Assembly: GCA_016840125.1 (NCBI GenBank)
Contig: JAEOSY010000266.1
Span: forward strand, 1-13,716
Direction of reading: 5' to 3'
Source: Candidatus Helarchaeota archaeon
GTDB taxonomy: Archaea > Asgardarchaeota > Lokiarchaeia > Helarchaeales > HEL-GB-A
DNA: 13,716 bases
Of this stretch, positions 8,078-13,716 are shown one piece after another. Numbering within the stretch: position 1 is the stretch's first letter; each line of letters opens with the position of its first letter. Below the pieces are notes generated by a model, which was given only the letters and a program-made list of their open reading frames with translations, made no database searches and was not told the DNA's origin. The translations under genes and the position numbers were made by a program.

Positions 8078-9502
8078 ATGAGTGATGAAATCAGAGAACA
8101 ACAGCACGCACTGGTGAAAAAGCCAGTAAAATATTTAAAACAGCGAAAAGGAAGAGGTTTCAGTCCAAAGGAAATAAAATCTGCAAGCATTCCCTTAGAC
8201 GATGCTAAAAATCTATCAATTCCTATTGATCTTCGACGCAAGAGTGTCCATGATGAAAATGTAAAGATATTAAGTGCTTTATACAGAGAAATGGTTTCTG
8301 AACGAAGTGAAGCTTCAGCACAACTTGATGTAACTAAGAAGGAAGCATACAAGGAATTAAAAGAATTAAGAGGGATTAAGGGTAGTGAGGCTAAGCTCTT
8401 AATTGAGGCGGGTGTCCGCTCTTTAAGAACATTGGTTGAAGAAAAACCCGACGCATTGGCAGACGACACGAAAATCCGAGTTGAAAAGATAGATATTTGG
8501 ATTAATCAAGCTAAAACTTTAATTAAGCGAAAGGGCGTGATGGCTTCTATCAACGAATTACTGAAAATTAAAGGTATTAACAAAACCTATGCCAAGAAGT
8601 TAGTAGATTTTGGAATTTTAACCATTGAGGATTTGAGCCAAGAGAACGCTGCAATTCTTTCGGAAGATCTAAAACTTTCTGAGAAAATCCTTGCTATATG
8701 GATCGAGGATGCAATGCGATTGACTGGAAAACCGGTTCCCAAAAAGAAAAAACCCATAAAAGAGAAAAAACCCCCTACAAAAAAGAAGGAAAAACCCAAG
8801 AAGAAACCTGAAGGCGACAAAAGAATTATAGGTTTGAAGGAGCTCGAAGGAATTGGGAAGGGCGATTTGAAATCTTTGAAGGATATGGGTATTACGAAAA
8901 TAGAGCAGTTAATTGAGGAAGATATTGAAGAAATCGCCTCAATCTCTGGAATTAATAAGGCCCTTCTTCAGCGATGGACTTTTGATATCCGTGAGTCGTT
9001 AGGTCTTCCTATTACACCGAAAAAACAAAAGAAAGAAAAACCCAAGAAGAAACCTGAAGACGATAAAAGAATTATAGGTTTGAAGGAGCTCGAAGGAATT
9101 GGGAAAGGCGATTTGAAATCTTTGAAGGATTTGGGTATTACGAAAATAGAGCAGTTAATTGAGGAAGATATTGAAGAAATCGCCTCAATCTCTGGAATTA
9201 ATAAGGCCCTTCTTCAGCGATGGGTTTTTGATATCCGTGGGTCGTTAGGTCTTCCTCTTACACCGAAAAAACAAAAGGAAGAAACTACAGAAAGCAAACC
9301 AGCCCCCACCACAGATCCGTTAAAGGTGTTTCTAAAACTGGAAGGGGTGGGTAAAAAAACCGCTGAAAAACTGGTAAATGGTGGCTTTCAGACTTGCAGT
9401 GAATTACTTGAATGTGATCCGAAGGAACTTGCGAAAAACTCTGAAATTTCAGAAAAGACCGCTAAAAAAATCATTGAATCTGCCAAAAAACTCTCCGAAT
9501 AA
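8078..9502 (+). CDS. Ribosomal protein eL13 (L13e) domain fused to five helix-hairpin-helix units
   Basis: Numbered from ATG 8072. Residues 20-75 carry the L13e signature RKGRGFSPKEI..., then IPIDLRRKSVHDENVKIL, matching human RPL13 at the RxGRGFS, I-x-(I/V)-D-x-RR and NV-x-x-L positions. Archaeal eL13 is normally under 100 residues; here the domain is followed by about 400 more. Five helix-hairpin-helix units follow at about 95-150, 162-217, 254-311, 336-393 and 417-475. Each has a hairpin such as LEGIGKGDLKSL or LEGVGKKTAEKL. Units 2-3 and 3-4 are joined by lysine/proline-rich linkers (220-247 and 316-329). HhH units bind nucleic-acid backbones nonspecifically. The product may be a ribosomal protein with an rRNA-binding tail or an eL13-derived nucleic-acid protein. 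Start chosen by Shine-Dalgarno spacing. Unit 4 is a recent copy of unit 3. Confidence 0.78.
   Translation: MSDEIREQQHALVKKPVKYLKQRKGRGFSPKEIKSASIPLDDAKNLSIPIDLRRKSVHDENVKILSALYREMVSERSEASAQLDVTKKEAYKELKELRGIKGSEAKLLIEAGVRSLRTLVEEKPDALADDTKIRVEKIDIWINQAKTLIKRKGVMASINELLKIKGINKTYAKKLVDFGILTIEDLSQENAAILSEDLKLSEKILAIWIEDAMRLTGKPVPKKKKPIKEKKPPTKKKEKPKKKPEGDKRIIGLKELEGIGKGDLKSLKDMGITKIEQLIEEDIEEIASISGINKALLQRWTFDIRESLGLPITPKKQKKEKPKKKPEDDKRIIGLKELEGIGKGDLKSLKDLGITKIEQLIEEDIEEIASISGINKALLQRWVFDIRGSLGLPLTPKKQKEETTESKPAPTTDPLKVFLKLEGVGKKTAEKLVNGGFQTCSELLECDPKELAKNSEISEKTAKKIIESAKKLSE
8789..9034 (+). repeat. 246-bp tandem repeat, copy 1
   Basis: Encodes 82 residues: a KPKKKP linker plus the third HhH unit. 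It is followed without a gap by copy 2 and differs from it at nine bases by eye. The length is a multiple of three, so the frame is kept. Confidence 0.92.
9035..9280 (+). repeat. 246-bp tandem repeat, copy 2
   Basis: About 96% identical to copy 1. Seven of the nine differences are nonsynonymous and give six residue changes (G/D, M/L, T/V, E/G, I/L, K/E). This points to a recent in-frame duplication. Confidence 0.92.
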
Positions 9503-9527
9503 TTTACTAGAGCAATTAAATTCGCGA

Positions 9528-9584
9528 TTTTTTATATTTATACCCCTTAAATATCCTATTTTTATTTACAAATAGTTTTTTTTT
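9528..9584 (+). terminator. T-tract terminator candidate after the eL13-HhH gene
   Basis: T6 at 9528-9533 and T9 at 9576-9584 follow the stop codon at 9502. Archaeal RNA polymerase terminates at U-rich tracts without needing a hairpin. Both runs lie before the promoter elements of the next gene, as expected for a transcript boundary. Confidence 0.45.
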
Positions 9585-9620
9585 CACGTCAGATGTTCAG
9601 CATTATAAAATCTATCTTCT

Positions 9621-9628
9621 TTAAATAG
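9621..9628 (+). promoter_or_regulatory. Distal TATA-like element
   Basis: TTAAATAG, identical to the octamer in the heat-shock operon promoter and at 9700. It could be a second start for the coiled-coil gene or for a short leader RNA. Confidence 0.4.
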
Positions 9629-9699
9629 CGAAGAGAAGAATTTATCTGTTAATTAAATGTTTGAATCATTAGAATTTTATAGGTCTTACACATCTATCA

Positions 9700-9707
9700 T
9701 TAAATAG
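9700..9707 (+). promoter_or_regulatory. TATA element of the coiled-coil gene
   Basis: TTAAATAG predicts initiation near 9728-9732. This gives a leader of about 20 nt that just includes the Shine-Dalgarno site GAGGT (9738-9742) before ATG 9750. Spacing is good for an archaeal promoter. Confidence 0.55.
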
Positions 9708-9749
9708 TAAGAATTTGAATCGAGTTCTTTATTGTTAGAGGTATATGAG

Positions 9750-11300
9750 ATGGTTCAACCAGATTCTCGAGCGATCAATGGTAATAAAATTATCCTCGAG
9801 CTAACAGAGCGCATGAGCAATTATATCACTCTATTAAGCCCGCCCGAAAAAATCCAAACAGAACTTCAAAATTTCTTTGCTGAACGTGCTAAATTTGATG
9901 AAATTACCACGAAATATAATGCAAACATCCAAGATCTTCAACAAAAAACACAGCAAATTCAACTTTTACGGGCTCAAATTACCGAACTACAGACTAAACT
10001 CCATGGGCTAGAGACATCCCTGAGTTCAGTCTCAGAATCCCAATCTGTCAAAGACCTCTGTATGCAATTACAAGTCAATCTTGATACTCAAACCCAAAAG
10101 GCTCATGATCTATCGAACGAAATAAATAGTTTAAGGTCATCTTTTGAGATGCTCTCCCAGAAGTCCGAGGCATTTGCGCAGATGGATTTGGAAGTAGCGA
10201 AACTACGAAACAAGTTGGCAGGAGAATCGAAAAATTGTCAAGATCTTCGCCAAATCCTACTGAATGAGCGGGAACTGATAAAAACTCTGCAGTCTGAGAA
10301 GAAAGGTCTCGAATACGCCCTAAGACGCCTCGAACGCCGCCTTACCGCCAAGGGTACTTTGCGTGGACTGTCCATTCCTATTCACCATTTGGAAATATCT
10401 GAAGATTTATCGGGAAAGGCTGATGCCGAAATACAGCAACAAATTAGAAATATGAATTTAGAACTACAGAAGCGATTGGACCGCATTAAGGAGCTTGAAA
10501 TCCGGAACAAAACGTTAAAGGAAAACCTTGCCAAATCGAGTACCCGCGATCTTCAACTTGAAGTGGAACGGCTTAGAAGTGACTTAGATGCCCGTAAAGG
10601 TTCAATCATGGGATTAGAGTCTACTCGTAAAAAACTAACGGAGCAAATTGAAGGATTACAAAAGCGTTTAGGTGATCTTCAAAACAAAGTTATGGCTCAA
10701 GGTAAGGAAATTGAAGAAAAGGATAAGAGTATTAAGGAGCTAGAATCTGCTGTTTCTTTGGGCGTTCAGGATAAACAAGCTCGTAATGTCATAGAAAATT
10801 TACAGAAACAAAACCGTGACTTTAGGAACCAAGTGCGTGATGGTGAGAAAATCATACGCTCCTTGGAAAAAAATATAAAATACCTACAGACCCAATACAA
10901 ACAACAGAAAGAGCAAGCCTATAAACTCTTTAATCAATCACACGATCAAGTTGTGATGATCCAAAAACTCCAAAGTGCCCTTCAAAGAGGGGGATCCGCT
11001 GTAGATATCGATTTACCGGCGATTGATACTGCAAAAAGTTTACTCAGTGAGGATGGACCCTCGTTAGATGATGAGATAAAGGGCCGCGATCGCAAAATGA
11101 ACCGCTTAGAGAGCTATGTGGAGAGCCTTAAACAAGAAGTTGAGGATTTACAATTCCGTATGACCTCCCGTGATGTGAAAATTGATGAGCTCAGTAATAT
11201 TTTAAGAGAAATGAAAGCCGATTTGGCGAGCTCAAAAGCAAAAATCATTATTCGCCCGCCTTCTACAGATGAATATCGCAAGACTAAAGTGAAATTATAG
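9750..11300 (+). CDS. Long coiled-coil protein of unknown function (516 aa)
   Basis: Nearly the whole protein is heptad-like and rich in Glu, Lys, Gln and Leu. There is no signal peptide, membrane segment, P-loop or Cys-pair motif, so it is probably a cytosolic rod or scaffold. Two long coiled-coil blocks (roughly 35-200 and 225-415) are broken by a short Gly/Pro-containing stretch, TLRGLSIPIHHLEI. A low-complexity acidic linker (VDIDLPAIDTAKSLLSEDGPSLDDE) precedes a final coiled coil, and the tail is basic. No SMC, Rad50 or kinesin-type head is present. GAGGT at 9738-9742 is 7 nt from ATG 9750, so a longer form from TTG 9732 is unlikely. The surface-protein gene begins 18 bases later and may share its transcript. 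I do not recognise the family. Confidence 0.85.
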   Translation: MVQPDSRAINGNKIILELTERMSNYITLLSPPEKIQTELQNFFAERAKFDEITTKYNANIQDLQQKTQQIQLLRAQITELQTKLHGLETSLSSVSESQSVKDLCMQLQVNLDTQTQKAHDLSNEINSLRSSFEMLSQKSEAFAQMDLEVAKLRNKLAGESKNCQDLRQILLNERELIKTLQSEKKGLEYALRRLERRLTAKGTLRGLSIPIHHLEISEDLSGKADAEIQQQIRNMNLELQKRLDRIKELEIRNKTLKENLAKSSTRDLQLEVERLRSDLDARKGSIMGLESTRKKLTEQIEGLQKRLGDLQNKVMAQGKEIEEKDKSIKELESAVSLGVQDKQARNVIENLQKQNRDFRNQVRDGEKIIRSLEKNIKYLQTQYKQQKEQAYKLFNQSHDQVVMIQKLQSALQRGGSAVDIDLPAIDTAKSLLSEDGPSLDDEIKGRDRKMNRLESYVESLKQEVEDLQFRMTSRDVKIDELSNILREMKADLASSKAKIIIRPPSTDEYRKTKVKL

Positions 11301-11318
11301 CCTTCTGTGAGAAATACA

Positions 11319-13716
11319 ATGATTAATAAACAAAATAAGAAGAGAAAAATTGGAATTTTACTTATTATGTTCTTAATCTGTTTTTCTTCTTTCGTAATAT
11401 GGTCCTATAATGGTTTTGGAGAAGGGGATACCCAAATTAAAACGTATCCTAACCTTTTAGACAAACCAACAATCCCTTTCCAATCCAAATCGAATTTATC
11501 TCAAACTGGACCTGGAAAAAATTTTAATTATTTTGAAAACGCTTGGGGAACTAAAGCTCATAATAACCTTAATCAGACATCATATATCACTTGGGAGACT
11601 CCAAATTCATGGATTGGAAATTTTTTGAATGTTTCTATTACCAATTTGAAAGAAAAAGTCCCGTCACAAGTATCAGAATTAGCTACTGGTGCTGATGAAT
11701 ACAGTGGGCAATCTACTGGGACATACTTACGAACATGGACAATAGGACTTTTAAGTTATGATTGGGATTGGGGCACTTCTGAATCACTCAACTTCACTTT
11801 GAGATTTTCTACTAGTGTAGACCGCGCTACTATTTTGAATATGGATATATTCACTTGGAGTTTTTCGACAGATGATCCCCCTCAAGAACGCCAAGTTGGA
11901 TTTTACCTTCATAATTTTACTAACGGTCAAAACGTTTTTCAAAGCATTTATGCGCCAGAGGATTCATATGATTGGCGAAATATGAGCTTAAGCTCAGACT
12001 TCACTGATTATGTTTCCTCCTCAGGTGATATTTGGTTAAACTTTTATGCGCAAGATACTCAAAACTCAAATGGTACTTTCAATTTGGATTTTGTTAATAT
12101 TGTTATTACACGCACTACTGGTTATCAACCAGTTGCACCCACAACTGTAGGTTTGGTTTTAGATGATGGAACTACTAATCATACTGTACAGGGTAGTTCT
12201 GGGTCAGGGAGTGTTTCTATTTCAGGGAATTGGCCTGATGACCCAAAATATTTCTATTTTCACGCCCCTGGACACGAAATAATGTTTAATGCGACTTCTA
12301 CTTTCTGGGTCTATCAAAATACACCAAATTCAGTTAATTCAACCTATTATCTGAATCAGAGTCGTCCCAATCCCTCTACTCATTTATGGAAGTTAGAATT
12401 CTCTCAAGATGGATACCCCTCTGCTAACTTTACTAATTTAAATTTCTCCCTTTCCACTATACCTCTTGATTGGAATCTGATAAATGCAACAGATCCCGGT
12501 TTAAGTCTGCAGACACTTGATGAAACCGTCGTAAGTGGTGGGAAAACCATTATAGCAGATACCGGTGATATTTCATCTAGTGGCGGTACATGGAAATTAT
12601 TCCTCAGCAGTCCAAATTATATCTCTCATATTGAACTCCGAAAAAATTCGATATTATTACCTAATAATCCCTTTGTATTGATTTGGGATACTTTAAACAT
12701 AAGATCAGTCTTTTCAAACGCTATTACCAATGGCAAAGTCAATCTCACTGTCTCCTTTGAGAAGGAAATAAATCACAGTCTAGATTATTCAGGAGTTTCA
12801 GGACCCATATTCAATTTTCCTAATTGGGAAATAAATAGCACAGCCAATAAGAACGGAACCTATCTAATTACCACTTCTTTCTTCAATAACACTGAGATTG
12901 GAATTTATACAACCCATATACACGTGGGATTCCCAACTAATCTAACTATTCTCTCCCCTGATATCCACTATCTTGAGTTTTTAAAGGGCGATATTATCAA
13001 TTTTACCATTTTCCTCGAAAATCTGTTTTATCCTGGTAATTATTATAATGAATATGGAATCCCTGATGCACAAGTTCTTTGGGTGATATCAAACTCTACG
13101 GGGTGGAATGATTCCGGAAGCTTCTCTCAGAAAGCGGATGGTTATTATAATGCCTCTATTGATACTGGGGCTATCGATCTTTGGGATGGCTTGTACAATC
13201 TGACTGTTAGCACCAATAAATCCCTTTATGAAAATAATACGAAATCACTTGAGTTATGGTGTTTCGAAGCTTTACATCCAACAACTGCCTACGCCACAAA
13301 TCTGCAATGGATTTCGGGAACCAATTACACCACAAACGTATATCCAAATCAATCCCTTACAATTCAAATGAATTTAACCGATCATTATCAAGCTCCCCGC
13401 CTTGTCGATTATGCGAATGTATCGGCATATCTTTATTCTGCAGGAGGGCAGCTACTATCCAATTATAACCAAACTGGAATTCGCTACGCTCTAGGGCTTT
13501 ATCAAATTGATTTCCGTAATCTTAATTTATCTAGAGGCCAATACACACTCCTAATAAACTCGAGTAAAAAGTTTTATTCTAATAGTTCTCTGTGGGTGAA
13601 TTATACAATTGACCCCTTGGAGCCTCTAATCCGCGTTTCAAAGCTATTCGAACAACCTAACATTTCCACCACGTATCAAGAGTGGGAAAATCTAGATATT
13701 TCATTTAAGGTTGAAT
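11319..13716 (+). CDS. Very large secreted or surface glycoprotein, N-terminal part (runs off the window)
   Basis: Translation from ATG 11319 stays open for 799 codons to the window end, so the gene is incomplete at its 3' side. The N-terminus has a basic patch (NKKRK) and a hydrophobic stretch (about residues 11-28, ILLIMFLICFSSFVIW), consistent with a Sec signal peptide or membrane anchor. The rest is rich in Asn, Ser, Thr, Tyr and Trp, with alternating beta-strand patterns and about 36 N-x-S/T sequons, as expected for an N-glycosylated extracellular protein. The first 200 residues (ITWETPNSW to about LDFVNIVITR) look like a beta-sandwich, carbohydrate-binding-like module; later parts look like repeated Ig-like units. 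No enzyme motif is visible. A GTG at 11307 is an in-frame alternative start. It lies 18 bases after the coiled-coil gene. Function may be S-layer, adhesion or substrate binding, which the sequence does not settle. Confidence 0.83.
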   Translation, partial: MINKQNKKRKIGILLIMFLICFSSFVIWSYNGFGEGDTQIKTYPNLLDKPTIPFQSKSNLSQTGPGKNFNYFENAWGTKAHNNLNQTSYITWETPNSWIGNFLNVSITNLKEKVPSQVSELATGADEYSGQSTGTYLRTWTIGLLSYDWDWGTSESLNFTLRFSTSVDRATILNMDIFTWSFSTDDPPQERQVGFYLHNFTNGQNVFQSIYAPEDSYDWRNMSLSSDFTDYVSSSGDIWLNFYAQDTQNSNGTFNLDFVNIVITRTTGYQPVAPTTVGLVLDDGTTNHTVQGSSGSGSVSISGNWPDDPKYFYFHAPGHEIMFNATSTFWVYQNTPNSVNSTYYLNQSRPNPSTHLWKLEFSQDGYPSANFTNLNFSLSTIPLDWNLINATDPGLSLQTLDETVVSGGKTIIADTGDISSSGGTWKLFLSSPNYISHIELRKNSILLPNNPFVLIWDTLNIRSVFSNAITNGKVNLTVSFEKEINHSLDYSGVSGPIFNFPNWEINSTANKNGTYLITTSFFNNTEIGIYTTHIHVGFPTNLTILSPDIHYLEFLKGDIINFTIFLENLFYPGNYYNEYGIPDAQVLWVISNSTGWNDSGSFSQKADGYYNASIDTGAIDLWDGLYNLTVSTNKSLYENNTKSLELWCFEALHPTTAYATNLQWISGTNYTTNVYPNQSLTIQMNLTDHYQAPRLVDYANVSAYLYSAGGQLLSNYNQTGIRYALGLYQIDFRNLNLSRGQYTLLINSSKKFYSNSSLWVNYTIDPLEPLIRVSKLFEQPNISTTYQEWENLDISFKVE

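Noticed and set aside
8032..8820. Minus-strand frames rich in Ser, Phe and Leu opposite the eL13-HhH gene
   Set aside because: Their phenylalanine/glycine-rich composition mirrors the lysine-rich codons of the sense gene and is not a membrane protein signal.
8789..9280. CRISPR-like repeat structure
   Set aside because: Only two long, directly adjacent coding copies exist, with no spacers.
13256..13468. Short open frame of 70 codons inside the last gene
   Set aside because: It lies out of frame within a continuous 799-codon frame that has a signal sequence and coherent composition; this is a shadow.

Overview
The window looks archaeal, with low GC apart from the left edge. The evidence is a Cdc48/VCP-type double AAA+ ATPase, an Hsp20, an ArsR-type regulator close to Phr (the archaeal heat-shock repressor), a PAC2 proteasome-assembly-chaperone relative, and TATA-like promoters sharing the octamer TTAAATAG. 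An eL13 (L13e) ribosomal-protein domain points to the TACK or Asgard branch, because eL13 is missing from classical Euryarchaeota. Long coiled-coil proteins and a very large Asn/Ser/Thr-rich secreted protein with many N-glycosylation sequons fit an Asgard (Promethearchaeota) genome best. That placement is an inference.

Layout. Bases 1-779 hold the C-terminal part of a GC-richer TnpB (IS200/IS605 group). Its third RuvC acidic residue appears lost, and a nested hairpin resembling the 3' scaffold of an omega RNA lies in its 3' end. It converges with a small unknown minus-strand gene (768-1130), whose last codons overlap it. A divergent promoter region (1131-1290) carries a perfect 9-bp inverted repeat, and is followed by an HPr-kinase-like P-loop protein (1291-2310).

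The central block is a compact proteostasis operon: Phr-like regulator (2503-3027), Hsp20 (3052-3660), Cdc48 (3690-5972) and a tandem thioredoxin-fold protein (5965-6654, overlapping cdc48 by 8 bases). It has a clear TATA element followed by a nested palindrome at the predicted transcription start, as expected for an auto-repressed heat-shock operon. Cdc48 ends in Ala-Tyr-Gly, an HbYX-like tail of the kind that docks ATPases on the 20S proteasome. A PAC2-family gene follows at 7217-8008. Between them is a 550-base gap with a candidate structured RNA: a long stem with a 53-nt, pyrimidine-rich loop, its own TATA-like box, and a second small hairpin before the PAC2 gene.

The right part holds an eL13 domain fused to five helix-hairpin-helix units (8078-9502), two of which arose by a recent 246-bp tandem duplication. 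Then come a long cytosolic coiled-coil protein (9750-11300) and, 18 bases later, an open frame that runs off the window (11319 to the end). The latter encodes a signal-bearing, beta-rich, heavily sequon-decorated surface protein. Most starts were chosen by Shine-Dalgarno spacing; two genes of the heat-shock operon begin with TTG.
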